Positions 38,535-51,200 of a stretch of 64,000 bases of DNA are shown piece by piece. Source of the DNA: Calycina herbarum (lineage: Eukaryota; Ascomycota; Leotiomycetes; Helotiales; Pezizellaceae); the NCBI GenBank assembly GCA_001414485.1, contig LLEY01000211.1, forward strand, positions 29,133-93,132, given 5' to 3'. A program made the position numbers and the translations under genes. The first letter of the stretch is position 1. Every line of letters begins with the position of its first letter. The notes below the pieces were generated by a model. The model made no database searches and was not told the DNA's origin. It saw only the letters and a list, made by a program, of their open reading frames with translations.

Positions 38535-39659
38535 TTATGAAGAAACGTCTACCTCTCCCACCACTAACCCCTTCTTCTCTTCCATCATCCCGGTCAAAAA
38601 TTGTCCTTTCACATCCAAGGTCTCTGGACTTCTAAACACATCAAACTTGAAATCATGCCACTCCTTGACAGTCCACTTTTTCCCAGTCGAGTCACTGAAG
38701 CTCACATCATCATTCGGGCGAAAGAAATAAGCAATACTATATCGATCCTCTTCTTGTCTCTCCTTGAGAGGAACGACGCGATGCACAATGCTAGCAAGCT
38801 CATCCCCGGATCTAAAACGTAGATAGTCCCCGCAATTTACGATGGCATGCCCCGAGCGAGGTTCGAGAAACTCCCAGCGTTTGGTCTCTGGAGAGAGAAA
38901 TTGAAGGCCCCATTGCTTGACGAGTAGGAAGGTGAGTGAACTTACATCCGTGTGCTTGAGGTGGCCAACGTTCGTGGCCTCGGTGGCACCCTCGTGTTTG
39001 GGGTAGTGCAGGAGGACAAGGGTCGAGAGAGAGGGCTCTAATTCGGCGTGGTCGACTTCGAAGCGCGAGGAGCCCGTGAGGCCTAGTTGAGATGAGAGGC
39101 GCGAGAGTATCATCAGAGTGATGGTATTGGCGTGCTTGAGCCAGGAAAAGAAGAAGTCGGATTGAGACTTAACCGAGGTGGTGAGGTCACTTGAGCCTTT
39201 CAGGAACTCTCGTCGAGAAAACTGAGTGAGAGGCGATTAGTTGGTTCTCTGAATTGATTGGACGAGGTTTGGAAGAGTAGACCATACCTTAAGAGTTTCG
39301 TAGCCGTCTTTAGCCCCTGGCTTGGAGCCAGCTTCAGTACCCACTGGTATGTAGCTAGCAAGATCAGCAATTGAACCTGGTTGGGATCCGCGAAATGGGC
39401 CTTACCCATAATTGTCACTTGCACGAGAGTCTTGCATCTTAACCTCAAGGGATTGCTCAAAGTAAATCTTCATCCTCTCTAGCATTCCATCCCACAATTT
39501 GCATAGCTCTGGATCGCTAGTCAAATCGAGATAAAAGAACCCTTGAGTCCGACAAGCGCCGAGTAGTTTCTCACTCTCTGTTTCATTGTCGGCTCGAAGA
39601 AGATCGAGATGAATTGTAGGCAAAGATGTCGAAACGATGGTGGGGTTATTGGTAGCCAT
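38535..39659 (-). CDS. 2-oxoglutarate/Fe(II)-dependent oxygenase
   Basis: Three exons: 39659-39406, 39354-39288 and 39221-38535 (335 residues). Introns are 51 and 66 bp (GTAAGG..GCTAG; GTATGG..CTAAT..CTCAG). The N-terminal half matches the DIOX_N region of isopenicillin-N-synthase-like enzymes (TIHLDLLRAD, ACRTQGFFYLDL, then GYIPVGTEAGSKPGAKDGYE across the first two splice sites). The C-terminal core has the iron ligands H197-x-D199 (HLKHTD) and H254 (HRVV), and the 2-oxoglutarate-binding R267-x-S269 (RYSIA). All catalytic residues appear intact, so it is probably active on a small molecule; the substrate is unknown. The fungal relatives often belong to secondary metabolism. The start ATG at 39659 is chosen because the longer frame has no ATG. 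Confidence 0.88.
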
Positions 39660-42331
39660 GATCGAAACTGAGGATTTCAAGAATGCTTGGAGGGAGTGCG
39701 TATAAAGTAATAGTGAGGTGGAGGAAAGCGTCTTCGTGGATCCATAAAATATGCAAATTCAGAGCACGTTATATATCTGGAGAGTTGGCGGTTCCTTCCC
39801 GAATAACACTAAATATCGGCAAAACCACTGTTCGCTATGATTAGCACTGGTGCGGGTCGTAATTTTACCGATGGCTGGAAGCGGTGTGATATCAATTCGG
39901 GTCGGCGCATCTGCGTGTAAGTCATTTTACATTTCTCTGGGGTTGTCAGTTGATGGTTGTATTAAAGTGAAAATTCAAAGTCTTACTGCGCCACCGTGTA
40001 TTGTACGAAGTAGTTACTTTGCCGCGGGAACAGTTCAAAAAATCATCTTTCTAATTCTCGATACTAAAACGCTCAGTATTGACTATTTACTATATAAAAT
40101 GAAGTTTTGAGTAGGTGTATGGGAGCAGATACTTCTTCCTTCAAAACTAAGTAGCTCCATAGAGAATGAATCGAGTCGAAATCAAACAGCACAAAGTAGA
40201 TCTGCCAGTTTTTGCCAACCGGAAACCTTTCTTGCGCCATAAGGTGTGGTCTGGGATGTTTAATGAACTAATTGACCAGGGCTAAGATATCTCCACAATT
40301 ACCAATAAAATGAAACAAGGGTAGGACCGAAAGGATTCAACAAGTTCTGAGGCGCAGCAAGAGACTGGCGTCGATGATGATCCAGATTCCTACAGGTAAC
40401 ATAGGTCTACCCAAATCCTTACACTAAGCGAGGTGCCCGCGCTGACTTGTGACGGTTTTTGTCTTTAAACATGCGAACACAACAGAATGATTGGCCTAGA
40501 CATACGATATTACTATGTCGTCAGCATCGAGGATTCATACTAATCCCTTTGTCAAATGGAGACAGACCAGACAGCAGAGCACATTTCTTTTCGCTTCTGA
40601 CTGGCTTTCGTGCTAGTGTGCGTGACTTTCAAGGGGGATCTCAACGAGAACGTAATACCCGCGGCATGCGTCCGACTTTATGATACGAGTGGGATTCCAA
40701 ATTTTATATGCCTTAGCTGCATGTATTGGTTGAATCTTTGATAGATTGGAAACCAAGTGACCTCAACACAATCGAGGAAGATATACAAAGGATTTAAAGG
40801 GGCTGATTGCTAAACATAATCGATGCAGTAAGATATGTGATTGGTGGGAATACATTATGCCTTGATTGGAGCGGATATACAATTTCCTGGAGCATTACAA
40901 GGAGAAAGGAGTATACAAAAAAGCAGCCTGAGCTGTGCCGTTGTGGGAAAGGAGGAACAGAGCTGGGTCCGCCGGTCCTTTCTCGGAACCTGCTACAAGT
41001 ACGTGATAAATTATCCTCAGGGAGTGGGGATTTTCCATTGTAGGGCTGAGGAGATGATGAGATTGCGGATACTACTTGCATTATAGGACCGGCAGTACTC
41101 GGTCTATCCTAATCAGGCAGCCTCTTTGTCTGACCATCTTCAAAACAAAAGTTTGGATTGTTGGAGTAATCGCGGGCGTGTATTCAACCGTGACTATACT
41201 GCCCTGTTCATAAAGTTCTCGTGACTAACGTAAAGTTATCCAGGTAGGTTTTTTGAAGAGCTTTTCATAAACTATTCCGTTGAGCTCGTAAGGGGCGTAC
41301 TGATGAGTCTGAATTGCTCCCCCCATCTTGCAGTGGTAATTCACAGTACTAAGCGAGCTATTCCTCATAGCACGACACCTAACACTTGAGAAAATCCAAT
41401 ATCGTAAGCTTCTTTACCAGTTGTTCCGCACCCATAATCAAAAGTTAGTGCTTCATATTCTGTAATTGGTAAAAGCCGAATACAGAGTGTCGTTGCGAAA
41501 ATTATTGAAAATGGGGCGGGAAACGGGCAAGTGGAGTCCATCGAAAAGAGCCTCGTAGGTCGCTTACGCTTACGGCACGGCCCGACGGTGCAATTAAATC
41601 CTGGCAAGGATGAAAACACGCTACAAAAGGCGCAGCATGCCAGTAACACATGAGGGGTTAACAATAAAAGTCTGATGGTGCAGCTAGATATGGGGGTTTT
41701 GCAAGGGTGTAGTACTTGCACGTGGATGCATGTCAGCTTGTAATAGAGCCTCTTACTCCTTGTTTATAACTTTACTCTGGCCAGCTCTTCTGCTTCTATA
41801 TGCAGCTTACCCCGAGTACAACCTTTCCCTTTCACCATGTGTCACACCGCCTCGATTTGGGAATAATCATCATCTATCCGAGCTTTACGCGGAAAGTCCC
41901 GTTATGGACTCAAATCCCGGCGCAGTCATGCACCCGGATTCAGAAATCGTTGTACCTGAAAACTTAGGCTTAGAATTCTATTTACTCGGGTGAGGATGCA
42001 AGGGAAGGCTACCCGCATATTTGTGGAGACATGTGATCGAGAACTCTCGTTTGTACGCTTACTGTATTTGTACGGCACATGGAACATGGACTGCGGAAGT
42101 GACCCACACGTGTATTAGAGGGCTCAAGAGCACACCTTTTAGCGAGTAGATCACAAGAAGTTCCGAAAACACAAAATATTTTCTTCTTAAAAGTATACAA
42201 GACTTTGCCATTTCCTCGAACAATAAGAAGCCACCGTGATAATGATTACTGCTTTGAAATCGCTGTTTCAATCAGAACCCGTTCAAGATAATCTTACTTT
42301 GGCACCTTCTTTCTTACAACGTCAAAACACA
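39660..42331. other. 2.7-kb intergenic region between oxygenase and ligase
   Basis: Divergent promoter space. An 88-codon ATG frame at 41730-41993 with a hydrophobic N-terminus is the only frame of note, and I do not support it as a gene. No repeats or RNA genes were recognised, and composition is not RIP-like. Confidence 0.4.
39769..39775 (-). promoter_or_regulatory. Possible TATA box of the oxygenase gene
   Basis: TATATAA on the minus strand, about 110 bp upstream of the oxygenase ATG. Confidence 0.35.
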
Positions 42332-43730
42332 ATGGTGAGTTCCACCACCCATGCTACATTCATATCAGTATGGTAATCAGCGTAGAGCGAGCGACGCATT
42401 GAAGGGTTTGGGCATATTGCCAAAATCGATAACAAAGACGCTCCCGTCGTCACCATGTTTAGCGGTGGCCTAGACAGCACGTATTTGCTTTTCAGACTTC
42501 AGCAACTTGGATTCACCAGTGGGTATTCTCCAAGTTATTTTCAACCGCGAAGTTTTAGGAGGACTGAGACATGATTTCCTCCTCAGACAACCCATTCCCA
42601 CCTTAAACAACCCTGTTTCTTCCTAATATTCCTCAAAGAAACTTCTAGAAATGGCATTACTGACTTCGGGATCACCCGCAGATATCCATGCTGTAGCAGT
42701 CGATGTCGGAGCTCCCATAGATGAAGAAGATCTCACAAAAAATGCCGCGCATTTCGGTGCCAAGTTCAAGTGTCTCGACGGCCGCGAACTGTTCGTCAAA
42801 GACGGTGTCATACCAGCCATTCGAGCTCACGCAAAATATCTTGGGATTTACCCCATCAGCAGTTCACTGACCCGCCCGATCATCGCTCGCTTGGCAACCG
42901 AGTACGCCAAATCCTTGAATTCAAATTTGCTCCTTCATACTGCAAACTTGTCGCAAAACAGCTTGCCTCGGCTCAACAACAGCATTCGGCGTTGTGGCTT
43001 TGCAGGCGAGTTTGGGAGCCCATATGTCCATTCAGCAGTCTCGCGAGAGAATAAAGCTGAAGAACTGGCGGCAGTGGGACTAAAGTTCGTGAATGACCGC
43101 AAGCTGAGCGGCGATGAAAACCTGTGGGTTCGGGAGTTCGAGGATGGTCCGTTGAACGATCCGGAAGATTTTACTATCCCAGAAGAGGCTTTTGAATGGA
43201 CACGCGGCAGCAATGACAATCCGACCAAAAAAATCAAGCTCACACTCATCTTCGAGACTGGCATTTTAGTCTCCGTTAACGAGAACAAACTTCCTCTCAT
43301 TGACGCCATAGCGCTGCTGAACAAGGAAGTGGGAAAATTTGGTCACGGTCGATTTGTTGGGCTTGAGTCGCTGTCCACCGATCACAAGGTCTTAGAGGTT
43401 CGAGAAGCTCCTGCAGCCGCAATTATTATGGATGCTCTTCGCCATCTCGAGGTCGCTACGCTTGATAGCAATTCGCTAGAATTGAAGCACCAACTGGAAC
43501 AGAAATGGGCACGGGAGGCGATTTCCGGACAGTGGGGAAGCACCTCCCATACTATGTGTGAAGCTGCTATTGCATCGTCCTTGAATGGCGTGGGTGGACG
43601 CGTAACATATGACATTGATCACCAACGTTATCTGCCATGCTCCATAGTGGCACAAAACCCTCGCTATGTCAGAAATCGAGACGATTGGGAAGCAGAACAG
43701 TCACGGATGCTGTACGGAGGTGGAAAGTGA
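42332..43730 (+). CDS. Argininosuccinate-synthase-like ligase
   Basis: Proposed exons are 42332-42334 (ATG only), 42386-42518 and 42649-43730, giving 405 residues. Introns: 42335-42385 (GTGAGT..GTAG) and 42519-42648 (GTGGGT, CTAAT, CTAG). The second exon encodes an ATP PP-loop, [11 protein letters not shown] (residues 26-36), as in argininosuccinate synthase and related N-type ATP pyrophosphatases. Then follow [25 protein letters not shown] (about 109-122; the citrulline-binding region in ArgG) and a C-terminal domain with GHGRFVGLE. The family's HGxTGKGNDQxRF segment is replaced by [13 protein letters not shown] (from about 142), so substrate use is probably altered. It may adenylate a carbonyl or ureido group and join it to an amine; the actual substrates are unknown. 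The single-codon first exon is the weakest part. Confidence 0.75.
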
Positions 43731-43858
43731 GAAACAGGGAATTATGGTTAGAAATAATGGAGGTGGTTTGAGTTTTGTAAAGCTCGTGGGGAAGCTTCTG
43801 AAGCATACAAGCAAGTAGCTTGCGATCGGTAAAGTAGAAATTATAGACTTTGATCATC

Positions 43859-44435
43859 GATCTGTTCTATGGTATTCCGCTATGCGAGGTATTGCGCGAG
43901 TAGACTAATCTATTTAGGTAATAAATTCCGGATTGGCCAAACCAATAGATAGGCCAAATCGGGTGTCTAATTAGGCGATTTTAATTAAAATTCACTTTTT
44001 TCAAACTCTCTTCACATACTCCACACGTCTTTATCGCTCCCAGCCCTCCCTTTTTGAAGCTATTCCCACTTTACCTGCCTAATGAAGAATAATAAAAAAA
44101 TTTCAAAAACTTAGATATAAGATTAGTATAGAGAATAGATACCCAGTAGTGATGTTTAAGTTTTTTTTAATATTTTGTAAGGTCTTAAGAGTAGGTGGGT
44201 AGGTGAAAAGTAGGTGAAACGAGGTAGGTTAGTTATAAGGAAAAAAAAGGGGGGGGGGCAAGACCTGGGGCTGGTCGTAAGGCGAAAAAGTAGGCTAGGA
44301 ATAGCTTAATTCACTAAATAGACTAGTAAAAATGATCGCGGAATTAATTAGTCTATTATCCAAATAGATAGAAATTTCCTAAATAGACGTCTACTTACGC
44401 AATTTCTCGTATAGCGGAATACCATGGAACAGATC
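43859..44435 (+). mobile_element. TIR element D2 (intact, MITE-like)
   Basis: 577 bp with terminal inverted repeats: the left end starts GATCTGTTCTATGGTATTCC and the right end, reverse complemented, starts GATCTGTTCCATGGTATTCC, matching at about 28 of the first 30 positions. There is no coding capacity. A G-run (about 44245-44260) marks where copy D1 was interrupted. It lies in inverted orientation to D1. No target-site duplication was found. Confidence 0.85.
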
Positions 44436-45869
44436 CCCAACGTTTTACATTTTTTCAAAAATGAAATTCAACGATTCTAATTTATTCTCGCCGAAAGGGT
44501 TTTGACAAAGATTATAGTACAGTAATTACAGGATAAGCGGACTACTTTTGGATTCTTTTACTTTTACATAGAGGAAATCCCCCGCTTCCTAAGTCTGAAC
44601 ATGATGATGCTAACACCTGCCAGTAGCTAGATATTCACCGATATCATGCTCACCATATTGTTCTACCCTTCTATTAGGTGCAAAATCTTTGCGCTTATTC
44701 CATTGACAATATCCGGTGTTTTTTACATTGGCCCATCACCTAGTGCCAGGCTGCCAACCCAATAATGGGGCATTGAGACTCAAAATGTGTAGCCTTGGCA
44801 CCCCAACGTAATTATGGGTCAAATCACATGTTTAGCCCCTATTTTAAGCGATATATGTACCCTGACAACATCAAAATTGAGTGCGAATGAACAACCATTG
44901 ACTTCAACAACAAACTTGTTTCACAAACAAATAAGTCCAAAGATCATTTTAACATATGACCTCCTGATAGAAAAAGTTCTTATGTTACATTTCTCAGAAG
45001 TGTAGGACTCAATCGCAAAAGCAATTCTTAAAACAACACTATTAATAAAAGTTCAAAAAGCAGAAGTTGTGAGTGTGAAGTCGAAGTTGAAGGTTTAGAG
45101 AACAGGATGAATATAGCAAATGTAACAATTCTAAGAACAAACCTACTTGGAATAAAAAAGTTAGTGGAATTCGATATTTTCAATTTCGTTGCCATGAGCA
45201 AATACAATCTTAACCGATTTTCCCCAAACTCAAATCAGCCAATACGTTAAAATAGCTCTCGCAACGTAGTGGCTTCAAAATCGGGCCCAAAAACGCCGAA
45301 TCCACGAATCTATACGACAAGTAGAACCAGCTTCAGGCCTCATGCTCCCAAAAGCTTAAGCAGGACGGCTATTCCATCTCAGATCGGTCAGGGTTATGAT
45401 AATTGTCTGCAAATGACAACAAGATCATTTCCATCTTTGCCGCTATCCACTGACAAGCGTAGGTACGCGCCAAGGTAGGACACCTTTCTAACCAAGTTAG
45501 TGGTCGCAATTGCCCAGGACTGCAATTGCCTCTTGACAGAACCCGAGAGAGACGAATGAGCTGGAGAACTCACCATTTATACGAAATTGTCCCTTTATTG
45601 GACGAACTCTAATATGATTTTTATTTGATCACGATCTTTCCAAAAAAGAAATATCTTTGAAGTAAAGCTGTCGAAGAGTCGAGAGGTTTGGGTGATACTT
45701 GATGGCCTGAGGCTCCAAGGCTTGAAGTTAGGGTCGGGTTTTCAGCACTCTCACGAATAGGGCTCCCAAAAGAACTTGAAACAGTGAAAATTCACGAAAC
45801 AAGGTGTATTTGAATTGAATTCAAGGCTCGAGTTATTTTTGTGAACTAGTTGAAATGAAACGAATATAT
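44436..45869. other. Intergenic, nothing recognised
   Basis: Ordinary composition with only short frames. One at 45269-45478 starts with ATG but has no features. No repeat matching the rest of the window was noticed. AT content rises at about 45860, where the second transposon nest begins. Confidence 0.4.
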
Positions 45870-47491
45870 ATATGAATTTCATGACTTTTTATATAATTTA
45901 GGTAGGTTTTGATATAATCTTCTAGTATCTTAAAGGGAGCTATTATTTCTTAGTTTCTGGTAAATAGAAATAGGGTAAGAAATAAGGTTATTCCCACTTA
46001 CCTCTGGAAGTACTAATATTCTAGTATTTGCTTCCCTCTTAAAGTATACTCTTAATATCGTTAATATTCTTATATTTTAACTATTTAAAGCATATCTCCT
46101 TATTCCTAAAAGATCCCTTCTACTAGAGAATAAACGTTTAACATCTACTTCTATGCTAGGAACCGCTAGTATATCCCTCGCTACTAGTGCTAATATAGAG
46201 TATTAACCTTTGTTCGCTTTCTACTAATTTAAGAGCTAATCCGAGGGGTAATTATCGTCCTATTTAACTAGATCGCTCTTAAGATATCGATTAATATCTA
46301 TGCCGTAGTTCGGTATTTTATATACTCGACGAAGGAGACTATGCTAGTAGTTTAAGAGAGGGGGTATAGAAGTAGACGTATTCGAAGACTTTGTCGGTAG
46401 TATATACTTATCGACGAGATACTCTCGAATATACTTAAGAATCGAAGTATAATCGTCTAGCATTTACTCTTAAATTAGTATTATTTTTACTCAAGGATCT
46501 AGGACGTGTATAACGTAATATATAATATTATCGCTGAATAAAGAAGTATACTCTTTAACCTTTAAAACCCTAGCTTTAAAAGCCTCTCTAATATTATTAC
46601 TAATATCTCTAAAAGAGCCTTCTCAGTTAATTATATTATTAAGTAAATCGTCTAATCCTTATAGGATTCCTAGTACTTCTAGAAGACAAGGTTCTATCTT
46701 TAATACCTAGTAGGTAAACTTATAAAAGAGTATAAGTACGTGTTCTATAATCTCGTAGGTTACCTACTTATTAAATATCGGTATAATTACTTAAACTTCT
46801 AGGTATAAAGAGGCGAACTTCCTAATATTAGCCTTATTTACTCTTACGTAAATAATTATTAAATAGAGAGCGTTCTACTAAGTATTAACGTTAAGAGGTA
46901 TTATAGCTATATAAACCTTTCTCTACTAGGCTCGGCGAGAATTACTTAACTTTATATATAGTATAAAAGCTCGAATCTTTTAGTATATACTAAGAGATCG
47001 ACAATCGGCTAAGAAGTTACCTCTATACTCGTCTATTGTTTTAAGCAAATTTAATACCTTCTTATATAACCTAGCTTTTAAGTATAATAGTACTACTCTA
47101 ACTACCAGTGTAATTATATATACTATACACCTAATTTAGCTAGCTCGACCGTGGAATCGGCATCGTAGAAGGTTATCTAAGAGCGTGATATAGTCGTCGT
47201 ATTCTACTCTTTGAAGATAGTACTAGAGATAGTTATAAAAGATACTATTTATAGAGGTATTATCTCTATAAACTATAAAGAGTTTAGTAATATAATCAAG
47301 ACCTATACGATCCTTAGTAACTTCTATAATAATATTATCCTTAATTAACTTAGTAATAACGTGTATATATAGCGAACCGGCTAAACAAGCGAACCGGCTA
47401 AAATTTTCTACGCTCGCGATTAAAATTATAGTAACTCTACTATAACACCTCTAATTAATTAAAACTACTTAGAAATCTCTTCCTTAGATAA

Positions 47492-47685
47492 TATAACGGT
47501 TATAGTTACGAGGGCTGTTAGATGTCACATGTTCGCTTAGATACACGCTAGTACTAGCGCACGCACTAGCGCGAATGACTTGTATTTAGTTCCCGGTTCT
47601 CTCGAGCTCTTCTGCTCTCCTCGTCTTTTGTTCTAAGAATAGAGTGTTATTTGTTCTAAGTCTTATCTAAAGCACGTCTGTTATA
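47492..47685 (+). repeat. Solo LTR of short family H
   Basis: 194 bp with a perfect 5-bp duplication GATAA (47487-47491 and 47686-47690). It matches, in reverse complement, the solo LTR at 52405-52599. It starts TATAACGG and ends CTGTTATA. Confidence 0.85.
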
Positions 47686-48108
47686 GATAATACTTCTATA
47701 ATATTACAGATACGTGTATTATAACCAGTCTCTCCGTAGTTGCTATAACGCTATATACGTGATTCTTCTCTCGGCTTCCGACTACTACTTCTCTTTATTT
47801 CCTATATTACCTGCTTACTAACGTCTCTATTATTCTATAGGTTCTACGCTTCCTATTAGCTAAGTAATCCTTCTTACTATAGACGTGTTTTTTTAGCTCT
47901 ACGACGCTTACTTAGTACTTTATTTACTTATCGAAGTCTCTAGTTCTTAGCTTTTAATAGTACTATCTAGTATATTACTTTTAATATACCCTTTATAAAC
48001 TAGTTAATAGCCTTATAAATAGAGGTTAGAGAGCTACTTTAGTAACGGGAAATTTAATCTTTAATAAATATAGTCTATAATAAGGCTTTAGTAGAGTTAT
48101 TTAGTATC

Positions 48109-48291
48109 TATAACAGCTCTCTACAAATATACTAAAAGAGATACTTATAGAATAGTACCTGTATTCGAAGAAAACTAAACTAAAGAGAGAAGAGGAGAGT
48201 TAGTACGCTCTATCTCTATTTATATATACTAAGCGAGACTTCGGTAGAACCTCGGCACGTGATCCAGTCGTATGTGACTGGGACTGTCACA
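48109..48291 (-). repeat. 3' LTR of F copy 2
   Basis: 183 bp. Ends are TATAACAGCTC and GGGACTGTCACA as read on the plus strand. Confidence 0.9.
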
Positions 48292-51200
48292 CTACCCCCT
48301 CCTTTAACCGGGCCCCCTCTAACTAAGCTGCTTTGTCTTCCGTAGCTATAGAGTCGTTACTTTCTAATTCGCTGTAATTGTCTCTTCCTGCCTCGTACGC
48401 CTCTAGCTACAAAGGAAGAGCCTTTGGAGGCCCGTCAGCTGTTAGATTCGTTAAATGGAATTCCTTTAACATATATAGCGAGTAGGCTACGTAGCAAGCT
48501 AAGTGCTAGTTAAGGTCCTCGTTATAGCCCTTCTACTTTAATCGGTAGTAAAGAGACTTCTATCGCGTCTTACTTATAAGTACTTCCTTAACCTTCTATT
48601 CTTCTTCTTTGTTAACGATAATCAGTAAAGGTGGCGTACTTACTTGTCTAGGCAGAGGATCGTCTAAAGCTTTGCGTAACTTCTCTAGTATAAAGACAGG
48701 ATAGACTCTAATAGAGGATGATAACTAGAGTCTAAAAGCAGAGCTAACTTCCTTAAGGATCTTAAAAGGTCTAGCTATCTAGTGGTCTAACTTCTAGCTA
48801 GGTCTTTACGTATTCTAGTTCTTTATAGTAATAAAAACTATATCGCTGACTCTAAAGTCTACTTCTCGTCTATGTCTATTTATATCCTGTTCTTTCTTTT
48901 CTTAAGCTTTTATTATATTTGCTTAGCTAACGTCTAGTACTTCTTAAAGAGTCTTTGTAACTGTTGTAGCTTCTTCTTATAATAGCCTCTCTTATATAGT
49001 CGAGGGTTTAGGCGTATTCTAGTTAAAAGACGTTCTTAGTAAGTAGCTCTTTTATAATTTAAACAAGGACATTCTAATAGTACTATAAGGTAGTATAAGC
49101 TAAGCGTGGTCTATTATTAGAAGTAGCTCTAACTAATTATTCTAGTAGTAATTTACGTATAGCCTTAAGCACTAATCTAGGTACTGGTTTATAATTTCAG
49201 TTTATCTGTCTGTTTAAGCGTGATTTATAGTCGAAAGTCGAAGCTAGACGCCGAGGATTCGTATAAATTCTCGCTAGAAAGCAGAGATAAACTAAGGGCC
49301 TCTATTAGAGATAATACTCTCTAGGATTCCGTAATATTATAATATATACTATAAGTATAGCCTAGCTATCTACTTAACCGTTACTTTCTTTTAGTACGGG
49401 ATAGAGATAGATTATTTAGATAATTAGTCGATAACTACAAATATATTATCAAAGCTATACTTGTTAGCTAGGAAGGATTTAAAGTCTATTACTACGTGTT
49501 ACTATATACGTAATAGGACTAGAAGTAGATGTAGATAACTAGAGGTCTTGTCTCTTAGTATATCTGCTCTTTAACATTTATAATAGTTATATACGTATTA
49601 TATAATATTAGACTTTATATTTCGCTAGATATATCTTAAGTAAAGGATCTAGTAGGTCTTATCTCGTCTAGGGTAGGCTAGTAGTACTTGGTCGTATACT
49701 TCATAGATTAGGTCTATCTATAAAGTATTAATATCTAGTACTATTAAGTAGCCTTAATAAAGCAGTAGGTCTTCCTCTAAGATATACAGAGAGTCTTCGT
49801 CGTTCTCAGCTTATAATCGTAAAGCTTAAAGTGTCTCAGCATTCTTATTTGCTTTATAGATTCGTTTAGAGAGCGTAAGAGACTCCTGGAAGTAATCGTC
49901 GTCGACTAGAGCTAACGTAATAGAGCTTATTTCGACCTCGAGGTCTTTAAGTACTTCTATATTAACTTATTCTTTCGTTAAGAGCGTACGGGTCCGGTAT
50001 TGTTCTTTCAGCTCCTTCTAAGTCTATAACTCGTCTGTTTTTCGTATTAAAACGTCTGCCTTCCTATTCTCTTTTCTAGAACAGTATATTACTATAAAGT
50101 AGTATTTAGCTAAAGCTTTAGCCTATCTGGCTTAACGTATAGTAAGCTACTTTGTTATTATAAAGTACTTAAGTACTTTATAGTTAGTATAAATACGAAC
50201 TTTCTTATATATACTTTATAATTCCAGTCTCTATTCTATAAGTAAGCGTACGATTACGAGTATCTCTTTATTATAAATCTTATAATTATACTTAGCTGAG
50301 AATATAACTTTACTAAAGTAAGCTACTAGGTACTATTCGCCGTCTGCTTACTATTGTTGTAGTATTCTAGCGATTATCCCGTCTAAGGCGTCTATCTCGA
50401 TTATTATAGGAAGCTCTAGAGAGTAGTAGCGAAGGACTAGTACTGTTGTAAAGCATTCTTTCAGCTCCTTAAAAGCGTCCTAGCAGCTTTTATTAAAGTT
50501 AAAGAGTACGTTGTCCTTTATAAAGCGTATAAGTGGTTTTATAATAATTCTATAATTCTATATAAACCTCTAGTAGAAGTTATAAAAGCCTAGGAAGCTC
50601 TAGACGCCTTTTACTATATCTGGTGCTTACTAATTCTAGACTACTATAACTTTTTCTAGATCTACTTTAATACTGTTAGTCTCGATAATAAAGCTAAGGT
50701 ATTTTATCTTCTTAACGTTAAATTCGTATTTCTTAATATCTACTTATAAGCTAGTATTCTATAGTTACTAGAGGACTTTTCGTATATGTTCCTCGTACTC
50801 TAATATATTTAAAGAATAGATAAGGATATCGTCTAAGTAAGTAGAGTAGAAATCGTCTAAATAGTTGAAAAGTACGTCGTTTATATACCGCTAGTACGTA
50901 GATAGTCTATTTATAAGTCTAAAAGGTAGAACCTTATACTTATACGTTCTATAATATATATAGAAAGTAGTTAGTTCTTTAGAATCAGGATCTATTCTTA
51001 TATAATAGAAAGCTTAACAGATATCGAGTTTTATAAAGATACGAGCTTAACTAATATAGGCTAGTGTTTTATTAATAAGAGGAAGTAGATAGCGGTCTTT
51101 TCGAGTAAGGTTGTTAAGCTTCTAGAAGTTAATATAAAAGCGTAATCTTCCGTCTACCTTCTTAATAAACAGTACTAGAGCAGTAAAAGAGGACTGGCTA

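Noticed and set aside
41365..41721. 118-codon minus-strand frame
   Set aside because: No recognisable motif, irregular composition and no splice partner.
41730..41993. Possible small secreted protein
   Set aside because: It has an ATG and a hydrophobic start, but no clear cleavage site, few Cys and no supporting promoter.
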